In this document: in pieces, positions 24,617 to 33,098 of the stretch
Layout of the letters: each line of letters starts with the position of its first letter
Numbering within the stretch: position 1 is the stretch's first letter
Assembly (NCBI GenBank): GCA_964575455.1
Contig: CAZNRX010000001.1
Coordinates: 124,001 to 188,000 of the forward strand
Origin: SKLM01 sp964575455
GTDB lineage: Bacteria > Chloroflexota > Anaerolineae > B4-G1
Length of the DNA stretch: 64,000 bases
Reading direction: 5' to 3'
Program-made: the position numbers and the translations under genes
The notes under the pieces: model-generated
The model's input: the letters and a program-made list of their open reading frames with translations, nothing else
What the model was told of the DNA's origin: nothing
Databases searched by the model: none

Positions 24617-25507
24617 ATGACCAAGTCTTGGAGTCCCAACACGAAGCGCAGCCGCAGGCGGAGCGATAGACGCTACGACAGAGGTGGAGCGGTGGTCCTG
24701 AATCGCGTGAAGCTCGGTCAGGCGCCGGTCTCTCTGCACAGAATCCGCTGGACGCAGCGAGGGCTTTGGATGCTCCTGGCCTTGGCCATCCTGGGGGGCG
24801 CGTTGGGGCTATGGCTCACCGTGGACGCTCGCTTCTACATCTACGATGCGGAGATCGTCGGCAACCGTCGTCTGTCGCACCAGGAGGTCTTCGAGGCCAG
24901 TGGGCTATGGGGGCTGCACATTCTCTGGGCTCGATCCGCGACCATCGAGTCACGAATCCTGGAAGCGTTGCCCTCGCTGGAGAGCGTCACGACCAGCTGC
25001 AGCTTGCCCTCGGCGTGCACCATCTCCGTCGTGGAGCGCCGGCCTCGCGTCCTGTGGGATGAGCGGTCTGGGGCCTCGGGTGGGCTTTGGTGGATCGACG
25101 AGGAGGGTGCCATCTTCCCCGGGACGGCGTCTGTTCCCGTCCAGGATGATGGGGCCGGTACGGGCGGCCTGGAGGGCGCTGCCGGGGGATGGATGGTGAC
25201 TGGCCCCCTGCCGCGCGAGGAGGGGCAGGTCCAGGACCATCTTGACGAACAGGTGCGCGTGGCGTTGACCGAGTTGTGGGAGAGCGGGAGAGATCTGTCA
25301 ACGGCGTTTCAGTACTCCCCCGAGCACGGATTGAGCTTCGTTGATGAACACGGATGGCGCATCATTGTGGGACGAGGACCTGGGATGGCTCGTCGTCTAC
25401 AGGCCTTGGAGCTCTTGGTGGCGCATCTCGAATCGCGCGACGTGACGCCTCGCTTTGTGGATGTGCGGTTTGCAGAAGCGCCCTACTACGTGCCTGCAGC
25501 GGAGTAA
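24617..25507 (+). CDS. ftsQ: Cell division protein FtsQ
   Basis: The 296-residue bitopic protein has a basic cytoplasmic N-terminus (residues 1-47, many Arg/Lys), one transmembrane helix (about 48-68) and an extracytoplasmic POTRA domain. The POTRA domain begins FYIYDAEIVGNRRLSHQEVFEASG, the conserved start in FtsQ/DivIB, and continues with a beta domain containing CTISVVERRPRVLW and WWIDEEG. FtsQ bridges FtsL/FtsB to the rest of the divisome. The start at 24617 lies 4 bases after the ddl stop. A glycine-rich segment at about 180-195 is unusually long. The assignment is supported by position between ddl and ftsA. Confidence 0.9.
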   Translation: MTKSWSPNTKRSRRRSDRRYDRGGAVVLNRVKLGQAPVSLHRIRWTQRGLWMLLALAILGGALGLWLTVDARFYIYDAEIVGNRRLSHQEVFEASGLWGLHILWARSATIESRILEALPSLESVTTSCSLPSACTISVVERRPRVLWDERSGASGGLWWIDEEGAIFPGTASVPVQDDGAGTGGLEGAAGGWMVTGPLPREEGQVQDHLDEQVRVALTELWESGRDLSTAFQYSPEHGLSFVDEHGWRIIVGRGPGMARRLQALELLVAHLESRDVTPRFVDVRFAEAPYYVPAAE

Positions 25508-25512
25508 AACGG

Positions 25513-25590
25513 GACACGAAAGGCGCGAAGAACGACACGAAAGGCGCAAAGCACGACGCGAAGGACGCGAAGGATGAAGGGCACGAATGG
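25513..25590 (+). repeat. cacgaag-type repeat between ftsQ and ftsA
   Basis: About eight units of the form c(a/g)cgaa(a/g)g(g/c/a) follow one another with 9- or 12-base steps, for example CACGAAAGG, CGCGAAGAACGA, CACGAAAGG and CGCGAAGGA. The array occupies most of the 135-base gap between the genes. Confidence 0.75.
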
Positions 25591-25642
25591 GGTGCAGACC
25601 GCAGAGGTGAAGCGCCTTTTCTGAAGTGGGGAGTGTAGAGCC

Positions 25643-26863
25643 GTGGAACGAACGGTAGTCGGTATCGATGTCGGCTCCAGCAAAATATGCACGATGGTGG
25701 GAGAGGTCCGTGATAACGGCGACCTGCGTGTCGTCGGCGTTGGCCTGGTCACGGCGCGTGGCCTGCGCAAGGGCGTGGTGGTCAACGTGGATGAGGCCAC
25801 GGAGGCACTCGCCGCCTCGGTCGCTGAGGCCGAGCGCTCCTCCGGGTACAAGCTTGAGCGGGCCTATGTGAGCGTCAGCGGCGAGCACATCTCATCGCTA
25901 AACAGCCAGGGTGTGGTCGGTGTCTCCCATCGCCGTTCAGGCATCACCATCGATGACGTGGAGAGGGCGCTGGACGCCGCTTGTGCCATCACGGTGTCGC
26001 ACAACCAGGAGGTCATCCACGTGATCCCGCGTGGCTACGTGGTCGACGGGCAGGGCGGCGTGCAGGATCCCATCGGCATGCACGGCTTCCGCCTGGAGGT
26101 TGAGGCTCACCTCGTCACGGCCTCCTCCACGGCGATCCAGAATCTGTTGAAGTGCGTACGTCAGGCCGGCCTGGAGGCCGACGAGGTCGTCTCGGCGGGG
26201 ATAGCCGCTGGCGACGCCGTCCTGGCGGAGACGGAGCGTGAGATGGGGGTGGTGCTAGCCGATATCGGCGCTGGTACCACCGACGTGGCTATCTTCATCG
26301 ATGGCACTGTGTGGCACACGGTCACGCTGGGCATCGGTGGCGCCTACGTCACACAGGACATCGCCATCGGGCTTCGTCTGCCTCCGTCTGTCGCTGAGGA
26401 GATCAAGGTGAAGCACGGACATGCCCTTCCGACTCAGGTGGACAACGACGAGGTGTTCACCGTCTCCTCCTTCGGCGACGAGTTCAGCCAGGAGGTGCCG
26501 CGGTGGAAGCTGGCCAGCATCGTTCAGGCGCGGGCTGAGGAGATTCTCTCCATGATCAACAAGGAGATCAAGCGCTCGGGGTACGACGGCCTGCTGCCGG
26601 CCGGCGTGGTGCTCTCCGGTGGCACAGCGCAGCTCCTCGGCATGCGAACCCTGGGGCGGCAAGTGCTCGGCCTGCCTGTGCGCCTGGGCAGCCCCAGGAA
26701 CCTCCATGGCCTGGTCGATGCCGTCAGCAACCCGGCGCACGCCGTGGGGGCGGGATTGTTGACCTGGGGGAGCACGGAGGAGGCCCGTCCACAGCTCAAG
26801 GTCCGGCCCGGGCCTGGCGGCGGGGCGCGCATCCTCAAATGGCTGCGGACGTTGCTTCCGTAA
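25643..26863 (+). CDS. ftsA: Cell division protein FtsA
   Basis: The 406-residue actin-like ATPase tethers FtsZ filaments to the membrane. Actin-fold motifs are visible: phosphate-1 VVGIDVGSSKICTMVGE at the N-terminus, the FtsA-specific 1C domain (VSVSGEHISSLNSQGVV), phosphate-2 VLADIGAGTTDVAIF, and the adenosine motif GVVLSGGTAQLLGM. The C-terminus ends in an amphipathic helix (ARILKWLRTLLP) that serves as the membrane anchor. The start codon is GTG at 25643, after a cacgaag repeat array. Length and motif spacing are normal. Confidence 0.97.
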   Translation: MERTVVGIDVGSSKICTMVGEVRDNGDLRVVGVGLVTARGLRKGVVVNVDEATEALAASVAEAERSSGYKLERAYVSVSGEHISSLNSQGVVGVSHRRSGITIDDVERALDAACAITVSHNQEVIHVIPRGYVVDGQGGVQDPIGMHGFRLEVEAHLVTASSTAIQNLLKCVRQAGLEADEVVSAGIAAGDAVLAETEREMGVVLADIGAGTTDVAIFIDGTVWHTVTLGIGGAYVTQDIAIGLRLPPSVAEEIKVKHGHALPTQVDNDEVFTVSSFGDEFSQEVPRWKLASIVQARAEEILSMINKEIKRSGYDGLLPAGVVLSGGTAQLLGMRTLGRQVLGLPVRLGSPRNLHGLVDAVSNPAHAVGAGLLTWGSTEEARPQLKVRPGPGGGARILKWLRTLLP

Positions 26864-26952
26864 CGCGAAGGGCACGAAACAGAAGACGAAGAGCGTGAAA
26901 TAGAGCACGAAGGGCACGAAGCACGAAACACACGAAACACTATGGGCACGAG
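26864..26952 (+). repeat. cacgaag-type repeat between ftsA and ftsZ
   Basis: Starting right after the ftsA stop, units such as CGCGAAGGG, CACGAAACA, GACGAAGAG, CGTGAAATA, CACGAAGGG, CACGAAG and two CACGAAACA follow one another for about 88 bases. This is the longest array of the family in the window. It separates ftsA from the ftsZ leader. Confidence 0.75.
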
Positions 26953-27034
26953 ATAGGGGAGCAAGCAGAGCAACACATCGAGCTGAAAAGGGGACAGAAT
27001 GGCACTCTCGCATCACGACATTGGAGGAGGAACA

Positions 27035-28111
<1,077 letters not shown>

Positions 28112-28474
28112 CGTCTCTGCGCTTCACTGGCGCGCAGGCACGAGAAGAGTGCGCGGGGAGCGCGGGTCCGGTCTTCTGGCGGTGCGTCACTTTCCGCGCG
28201 CAGCGGATCTGCCACGGGCCATCGGCCCGTCCGCCGTCGCGGCCCGCTGTTGCGACGCCTGTCTCAGACTTGTCGGTCGTGTGCTGAGAGCTGTTCTATA
28301 TCTTGCGTAGGCTTGTGCTCGATAGTGGGGCCTGGCGGTATGGCGCGTGGTTCTGGCCGACCACGCGCCATATCGGCCTGTGCCTGATCTCCTGGTCAGA
28401 TGGGGGCTGGTGCGTGGCCGCGAGATCGGGTGCAGCAAAAGCGACGGGGCGCGGGCTGACTCTGCCCGGGCTCC
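28112..28474. other. Convergent intergenic region with two hairpins after ftsZ
   Basis: This 363-base stretch between convergent ftsZ and the aminotransferase gene has no credible open frame. It contains a short perfect hairpin (ACGGGCC-ATC-GGCCCGT, 28214-28230) and a much stronger one at 28336-28375. Apart from these I see nothing in it. Confidence 0.5.
28336..28375. terminator. Strong bidirectional hairpin between ftsZ and the aminotransferase gene
   Basis: A 13-bp perfect stem (arms 28339-28351 and 28360-28372, arm TATGGCGCGTGGT) with an 8-base loop extends to 16 bp when one G-U pair is allowed. It lies between two convergent genes, the place for a bidirectional terminator, but has no T run on either side. 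Confidence 0.5.
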
Positions 28475-29647
28475 TCAAGGCTCGCCCGTAATGTTGAGGG
28501 CTGCCAACGCCTTCCGCATCCTCTCCAGCGCTTCGATCAGCATCGAGCGTGGACATCCGAAGTTCAGCCGTGCGAATCCCTCTCCCGCCTCACCAAAGAC
28601 CGCGCCGTCGACCAGGGCCACCCTGGCTTCTTCCAGGAAGAACGTATAGGGATTGCCTGGGATACCAGACTGGTGGCAGCTCAGCCAGGCCAGATAGGTC
28701 CCCTCCGGCTTGCCCATCGTGATGCCGGGTAGCTCCCGATCCACGTAGTCCAGCAGAAAATCGCGATTCCCCTCCAGGTAACGCAGCACCGCGTCCAGCC
28801 AGGGCTGACCGTCGCGATAGGCCGCTAGAGCGGCCGTATACCCCAGCACGTTCACGCCTGACATCAGGCCGCCGTGTGTAGCCTTGAGGCTATCCCGGAG
28901 CTCCTGGTTCTCGACGATGGCCACCGCGCACTTGAGCCCGGCGATGTTGTACGTCTTGCTTGGTGCCATCAACGTGATCGACTGCTGCCCCACCTCCGGG
29001 GCCAGCGCTGCGATCGGCGTGTGCACGTTGTCGTCGAGCAGCAGGTCGCAGTGAATCTCATCTGAACAGATGATGATCTCGTGTCGCAGACAGATCTCAG
29101 CCATCCTCTGCAGCTCATCGCGCCGGAAGACGCGTCCCACAGGGTTGTGGGGATTGCACAGGATGAAGATGCGGGTCCGGTCGCTGATGGTCCTCTCGAA
29201 CAGGTCGAAGTCGATCTCGTAGGCTCCGTCCGACCGCCGGGTGAGTTCCATCTCATCGTTGATCAATCCGGCGTCGGCCGGGGCCTCCAGAATGGGCCGG
29301 TAGACCGGCGTTTGGACCAGCACACCCTCCCCAGGAGAGGCAATGGCGTGGCATGCCAGGTTGAAGCCAGGCACGACCCCCGACAGAAAGATCAGATCCT
29401 CTGGCGAGACGTGCCAATCGTAGCGTTCATGCAGCCGGCCGACGATCACCTCTCGAAGCCCGTCCGGCGCCGTGCCGTAGCCAAAGATGCCATGCTCGAC
29501 CCGTTCCTGCAGGGCGCGTATGACAGGCTCCGGCGCCGGGAAGTCCATATCCGCCACCCACATGGGCAGGACATCCTCACCGTAGCGGTGCCATTTGATG
29601 CTTTCGAACCGTCGTCTGTCAATGCGTCTGTCGAAGTCGTAGATCAT
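28475..29647 (-). CDS. MalY/PatB-type PLP aminotransferase (putative C-S lyase)
   Basis: The 390-residue fold-type I pyridoxal phosphate enzyme starts YDFDRRIDRRRFESIKW and continues LPMWVADMDFPAPEPVI, the typical N-terminus of the MalY/PatB subgroup of cystathionine beta-lyase-like proteins. FLSGVVPGFNLA, CNPHNPVGRVF, ICSDEIHCDLL and the PLP-lysine segment APSKTYNIAGL are all present. These enzymes usually cleave cystathionine or cysteine conjugates to pyruvate, ammonia and a thiol; the substrate here is open. ATG 29647 is chosen over an in-frame ATG at 29713, because the shorter form matches the family start and the longer one would overlap the promoter. The gene is convergent with ftsZ. 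Confidence 0.9.
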   Translation of the reverse strand: MIYDFDRRIDRRRFESIKWHRYGEDVLPMWVADMDFPAPEPVIRALQERVEHGIFGYGTAPDGLREVIVGRLHERYDWHVSPEDLIFLSGVVPGFNLACHAIASPGEGVLVQTPVYRPILEAPADAGLINDEMELTRRSDGAYEIDFDLFERTISDRTRIFILCNPHNPVGRVFRRDELQRMAEICLRHEIIICSDEIHCDLLLDDNVHTPIAALAPEVGQQSITLMAPSKTYNIAGLKCAVAIVENQELRDSLKATHGGLMSGVNVLGYTAALAAYRDGQPWLDAVLRYLEGNRDFLLDYVDRELPGITMGKPEGTYLAWLSCHQSGIPGNPYTFFLEEARVALVDGAVFGEAGEGFARLNFGCPRSMLIEALERMRKALAALNITGEP

Positions 29648-29715
29648 CGTGATGCTCAAATCCCCTTTTCCACGCGCCGAGGACGGCGACCGAGTCGCCA
29701 TCCCTGCCTTCACCC

Positions 29716-29744
29716 ATTCTATATCGGATGGGGCGGCTCGTCAA
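29716..29744 (-). promoter_or_regulatory. Sigma-A-type promoter for the aminotransferase gene
   Basis: On the minus strand, TTGACG (29744-29739) and TAGAAT (29721-29716) are 17 bases apart. Transcription would begin near 29709, about 62 bases before the ATG at 29647. It is divergent from the nrdR promoter about 70 bases away. Confidence 0.55.
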
Positions 29745-29813
29745 CGCCAAACCCTTGTGCTCTGCTGGTACAGCCTTGCGCTTGAACTTTAAGATTATCT
29801 GTGCCATGCGGGC

Positions 29814-29842
29814 TTGCCCGCTGTCCCCGCCTATGGTATAAT
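29814..29842 (+). promoter_or_regulatory. Sigma-A-type promoter of nrdR
   Basis: TTGCCC at 29814-29819 and a perfect TATAAT at 29837-29842 are 17 bases apart, with a predicted start near 29849. The NrdR-box-like pair begins just downstream, so a repressor bound there would sit on the start site. The leader to nrdR is about 165 bases and shows no other feature. Confidence 0.65.
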
Positions 29843-29855
29843 GGGGCCATACTAT

Positions 29856-29902
29856 CCCCAACATATGGGGTTCACTACCCCACAAGACCCCATATGTGGG
29901 CA
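29856..29902 (+). promoter_or_regulatory. Tandem NrdR-box-like sites upstream of nrdR
   Basis: CCCCAACATATGGGGT (29856-29871) and ACCCCATATGTGGGCA (29887-29902) each resemble the known NrdR box (acaCwAtATaTwGtgt) in their central ten bases (8/10 and 7/10 matches). Their centres are 31 bp apart, the three-helical-turn spacing at which NrdR box pairs are known to occur. The two sites are also inverted copies of each other over 11 bp. Position just after the -10 box of nrdR implies autorepression. Confidence 0.65.
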
Positions 29903-30012
29903 CTCTGTCTCTTCAATGCATAATAGCAGTGAGCTCAGCGCATTGAGGCGCCAATGCGCTCAACATCTGCCCTCGGGCGGAGTATTCTCTGTTCAGCGTA
30001 GGAGAAAGGTTT

Positions 30013-30465
30013 ATGAGATGTCCATATTGTGGCAGCAAACGCACTAGGGTCGTCGACACCGCGCGCAAGGAGCATAGCATCCGCCGTCGTCGAGAATGCA
30101 AGGAATGTGAGAAGCGCTTCTCGACCATGGAGCGGGCCATTCTCACGACGCCACTGGTGGTCAAGCGTGACGGCCGCCGTGAGGCCTTCGACCGGGAGAA
30201 AGTTCTCTCTGGCCTGCGGGTCGCGTGCGCTCGGCGGCCCGTGTCGGCCGGCGATCTGGAGCGCGTGGTCGACCGGGTTGAGAGCCATATCCGCGAGTTG
30301 GGCAAGACCGAGATTCCCACCCGCGCCATCGGTGACGTCGTGATTGAGGAGCTGAAGTCCCTGGATCCTGTCTCCTACATTCGCTATGCCATCATCTACC
30401 TCGGGCTGGAGGATTTGGAGGCGGTGCGGACAGAGGTCAACCGCTTGCTGGAGGAACAGGAGTAG
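30013..30465 (+). CDS. nrdR: Transcriptional repressor NrdR
   Basis: The 150-residue protein senses ATP/dATP and represses ribonucleotide reductase genes. The zinc ribbon is C3-x2-C6 and C29-x2-C32 (RCPYCGSKRTRVVDT, RECKECEKRF), followed by the ATP-cone domain (VVKRDGRREAFDREKVLSGL through SYIRYAIIYLGLEDL). Length is normal. A good AGGAGAAAGG precedes the ATG. The upstream region contains its own likely promoter and a pair of NrdR-type boxes. A class II ribonucleotide reductase gene, nrdJ, lies 2.6 kb downstream on the same strand, the expected regulatory target. Confidence 0.97.
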   Translation: MRCPYCGSKRTRVVDTARKEHSIRRRRECKECEKRFSTMERAILTTPLVVKRDGRREAFDREKVLSGLRVACARRPVSAGDLERVVDRVESHIRELGKTEIPTRAIGDVVIEELKSLDPVSYIRYAIIYLGLEDLEAVRTEVNRLLEEQE

Positions 30466-30575
30466 CGTGGAGGGGCCGAGATGGAGCCGGGCCATAGCGT
30501 CGCACCCGCGATGCCGGTTGCCTGATGGGGTGGCCGCAGGTTGATCGCGAGGGCGACGGAAGGAGTGAGGGTTCG

Positions 30576-31211
30576 ATGGCAGAGACACCAGATCTGAGCG
30601 GTGTGCCCCTGCGCCTGAACAAGCACGTCTATGAGTATTATCAGTTTCAAGGATATGATACGAATGACTGCGGGCCTACCAGCGTGGCGATCGCGGTGAA
30701 CGCCTTGTTGGGGGGCTGGGTGCTGGAGGGTCCGGTCGTGGCCGAGGAGATGAGCCACGTCGCCTTCGAGTGGAAGCCCCTGCCCCACCTGGTGGTGCCC
30801 CGCATTCCGAACTGGGCCACCTTCCCATGGGGGATCGCCCACTACCTGCGGAAGCAGGGGTTCCGCGCCCGCTGGCGCCTGTTTGGGACGCTGGAGAGAC
30901 TAGAGCGCAACCTGCGCGCTGATCTGCTGACGATGGTCATAGTAGGCGAGCCTTGGAAATGGGCTAGGGACGATCCAGATCAGTCCGGGCGGGAGCGATG
31001 GGTCTATGATGGATGGGGGCACGTCAAGATCCTCTATGGTCAGCTGCCGGGGCGCAGGTTGTACTTCGTCGATCCCGGCTGGAACGCCGAGAACAGAGAG
31101 GATCCCTTGGAGCGGTTTGGCATCTTTTCGCAGGAGGAGGACCAATTCCTTCGTGAGTGGCGGAACTTGCTGCGTATCTTCATTGAGGTGGAGGAGAATC
31201 CGCGAGCCTAA
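30576..31211 (+). CDS. C39-like (papain-fold) peptidase family protein
   Basis: The 211-residue product has DTNDCGPTSVAIAVNALLG with the candidate nucleophile C32, and later GWGHVKILYG (H149) and LYFVDPGW (D166). That is the Cys-His-Asp order of the C39 and related double-glycine-type cysteine peptidases. No signal peptide, transmembrane segment or ABC transporter domain is attached, so it is not a bacteriocin exporter. It may process or bind a peptide in the cytoplasm, or be inactive. ATG 30576 is preceded by GGAAGGAGTGAGG; an in-frame ATG at 30525 is less well placed. It follows nrdR by 110 bases. Confidence 0.75.
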   Translation: MAETPDLSGVPLRLNKHVYEYYQFQGYDTNDCGPTSVAIAVNALLGGWVLEGPVVAEEMSHVAFEWKPLPHLVVPRIPNWATFPWGIAHYLRKQGFRARWRLFGTLERLERNLRADLLTMVIVGEPWKWARDDPDQSGRERWVYDGWGHVKILYGQLPGRRLYFVDPGWNAENREDPLERFGIFSQEEDQFLREWRNLLRIFIEVEENPRA

Positions 31212-31287
31212 GACCGGATGACGAAGGTGGGTGAGGTGCTCCCTGAGCCTGCCTGTTGAGTATGTTGCATAGCATGAGGAGAACAGC

Positions 31288-31665
31288 ATGTCAGATCGCA
31301 ATGCCGCGTCGCCTAAGATGACTGCGCCCATCCATGAGCTTCTCATCGTTTGGACCAGCGGCGACCGGGACGTCGCGCTGAAGATGGTCTTCATGTACGC
31401 CGCCAACGCCAAACGACATGATTGGTGGGATGAGGTCAATCTACTCGTCTGGGGCTCCTCGCAGAAGCTGCTGGCGGAGGACTCGGAGCTCCAGGCCGAG
31501 CTGACCACGATGATCGAGCTGGGTGTGCACGTGGGCGCGTGCAAGGCCTGCGCCGACGGCTACTCGGTCACCGAGCAGCTCGAGGAGCTGGGCGTGGAGG
31601 TCTTCTACAGCGGCGAGTACCTGACCGACTGGATCAAGTCGGGCCGGGCCGTGATCACATTCTAG
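31288..31665 (+). CDS. DsrE-family protein
   Basis: The 125-residue product matches the DsrE/DsrF-like fold: LLIVWTSGDRDVALKMVFMYA at the start, VNLLVWGSSQKLLAED in the middle and a conserved cysteine region HVGACKACADGYSVTEQL (C85, C88). It closes with YLTDWIKSGRAVITF. Relatives carry persulfide sulfur or act in redox and sulfur relay. With two cysteines it could bind sulfur, but no partner sulfurtransferase is nearby. GAGGAG precedes the ATG. A 44-bp tandem repeat begins about 25 bases after the stop. Confidence 0.85.
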   Translation: MSDRNAASPKMTAPIHELLIVWTSGDRDVALKMVFMYAANAKRHDWWDEVNLLVWGSSQKLLAEDSELQAELTTMIELGVHVGACKACADGYSVTEQLEELGVEVFYSGEYLTDWIKSGRAVITF

Positions 31666-31689
31666 GCCCAGCCCCGGTGCGTTGGTGCA

Positions 31690-31815
31690 TTGCACGTGCC
31701 GTGCGTGCGGGCCACCTGGCGGAGTACGGTGCGTTGCACGTGCTGTGCGTGCGGGCCACCTGGCGGAGTACGGTGCGTTGCACGTGCCGTGCGTGCGACG
31801 CATCTGGAGCAGAGC
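31690..31815 (+). repeat. 44-bp tandem repeat (about 2.8 copies)
   Basis: Copies begin with TTGCACGTGC at 31690, 31734 and 31778, exactly 44 bases apart. The first two are nearly identical and the third diverges after about 20 bases. There are no unique spacers, and 44 is not a multiple of three, so it is neither a CRISPR array nor coding. It lies between the DsrE gene and the broken methyltransferase. Confidence 0.8.
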
Positions 31816-31839
31816 AGCGAGCTGCACGTTTGGAGATAC

Positions 31840-32167
31840 ATGGACGAGGAACACACAGACATATCGGACGATGCCAACCAGCGCGAGCTGGAGGAGGCCC
31901 CCAACGGGCCGCTCAAGATCGTGATGGACGCGCGGGATCTGGAGTTCCTCGATGGGGCGTTTGGAGCGGTCACGGCGTTCTTCATGCTGATGTACGTCGA
32001 CCAGGCCGACTTCCTCGGAAGAGGTGGAGACAGGATACGGGGTTCTCTGGCCCGAGAGGCCATTGGACGTCCGTCGCTACGTTGAGCTGGCGCGGCAGGT
32101 GGGATTCGACATAGAGGAGCGATGGGAGAGTGATCGGGTTTTTCGTCTCTCACTGCGCAAAGCGTGA
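31840..32167 (+). pseudogene. Broken SAM-dependent methyltransferase
   Basis: From the ATG at 31840 the frame encodes VMDARDLEFLDGAFGAVTAFFMLMYV, the acidic loop and following strand of a class I methyltransferase. It then loses its sense after about 32017 and stops at 32083. In the +1 frame from 32018 the text resumes as EVETGYGVLWPERPLDVRRYVELARQVGFD (excerpted as a landmark), ending RVFRLSLRKA with a TGA at 32165-32167. The upstream SAM-binding part and a central stretch are missing. So this is a truncated and frameshifted remnant, next to a tandem repeat that may mark the break. Confidence 0.65.
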
Positions 32168-32226
32168 GATGGGTCGACAGAGGGCGTGCCGATGATGGAA
32201 GCAATTTCAGTGAAGGAGGATAGACG

Positions 32227-33003
32227 GTGGAGGAGATGACGACGATGGCGTCGCTGCGAGAGGTTTTTACGTTTCCTTTTCGCGGTCCCGACTGGAAGCA
32301 GCCCTTCATCATCGGGTCCGTGCTACTGATCGTGAGCTTCTTCATCCCGATCCTGCCGCTGATCTTCGTCTGCGGCTACGTGCTCGTGGTGATGCGTCAG
32401 GCCATCCGGGGGAATGAGCTCACCCTGCCGCGTTGGGACGACTGGGGCAAGCTGGCGGGGGACGGCCTGCGCGCCATGCTGGTTGGCTTCATCTACCTGC
32501 TGCCGGGGCTGTTGGTCGCGTCTGGCGGCTTTGCGCTATACCTTGCGACCACGTTTGCTATGCCCTTCGCCATCGAGGCTGGAGACGAAACCCTCTGGCC
32601 GCTCCTCTTCTTCGGCAGCTTCGCCATTATGTTCCTCTCGATGTTTCTCGGGACCCTGCTCACGCTGTTAGGGGCGATTCCACTGCCGATAGCCACTGCG
32701 CACTTCATTGACGAGGACGACCTGTCGGCCGCTTTTCGATTCCGTCAGTGGTGGCGGCTGCTGCGCGCGAACCCGATGGGCGTCTTCATCGCCTGGGTGA
32801 TGGTGGCTGGGCTGATGGCCATCGTCTATCTGGTCGTCTTGCTGGCCTACTACACACTTGTGCTGTGCTGCGCGGTCCCGTTCCTGGCGAGTCCCATCGG
32901 CTTCTACGTCCTGCTGGTGAGCGCCGCCATCTTTGGGCGCACCTATCGGGAGAGCTGGCGGATGGTGGCGGACAGCCGTGTTGCAGAGAAAAACGGGCCG
33001 TGA
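32227..33003 (+). CDS. DUF4013-type polytopic membrane protein
   Basis: The 258-residue product has about six hydrophobic segments and the plan of DUF4013 proteins. A short N-terminus is followed by a first helix (FIIGSVLLIVSFFIPILPLI), the conserved GYVLVVMRQAIRGNELTLPRWDDWGKL amphipathic loop (a landmark only), then paired helices. A late motif, AFRFRQWWRLLRANPMGVF, precedes the last two helices. Function of the family is unknown. The GTG start at 32227 is supported by AAGGAGGA nine bases upstream. It ends 96 bases before nrdJ. Confidence 0.8.
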   Translation: MEEMTTMASLREVFTFPFRGPDWKQPFIIGSVLLIVSFFIPILPLIFVCGYVLVVMRQAIRGNELTLPRWDDWGKLAGDGLRAMLVGFIYLLPGLLVASGGFALYLATTFAMPFAIEAGDETLWPLLFFGSFAIMFLSMFLGTLLTLLGAIPLPIATAHFIDEDDLSAAFRFRQWWRLLRANPMGVFIAWVMVAGLMAIVYLVVLLAYYTLVLCCAVPFLASPIGFYVLLVSAAIFGRTYRESWRMVADSRVAEKNGP

Positions 33004-33098
33004 AAGAAGCTTGCGCTTCAGCTTTCGCATCGGAACCGCGCAACTTTGGCCCGATACGTTACTTGACCCCTTCGGCCCATACCGAGATTGGAGAGAAT

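Noticed and set aside
25508..25642. Small protein written by the repeat between ftsQ and ftsA
   Set aside because: The frame exists only because the repeat unit is a multiple of three. Composition is Lys/Asp/Thr/Gly from the repeat and there is no start site of its own.
28187..28556. Two short minus-strand frames in the gap after ftsZ
   Set aside because: They have no ribosome sites and a proline/arginine-rich random composition, and they overlap the strong hairpin and the end of the aminotransferase gene.
31690..31815. CRISPR array
   Set aside because: The 44-bp copies are directly joined with no spacers and there are no cas genes. It is a plain tandem repeat.
33004..33098. Cobalamin riboswitch or NrdR box before nrdJ
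   Set aside because: The gap is only 95 bases and has a small GAAGC/GCTTC hairpin but no B12-box-like sequence and no paired NrdR motif.
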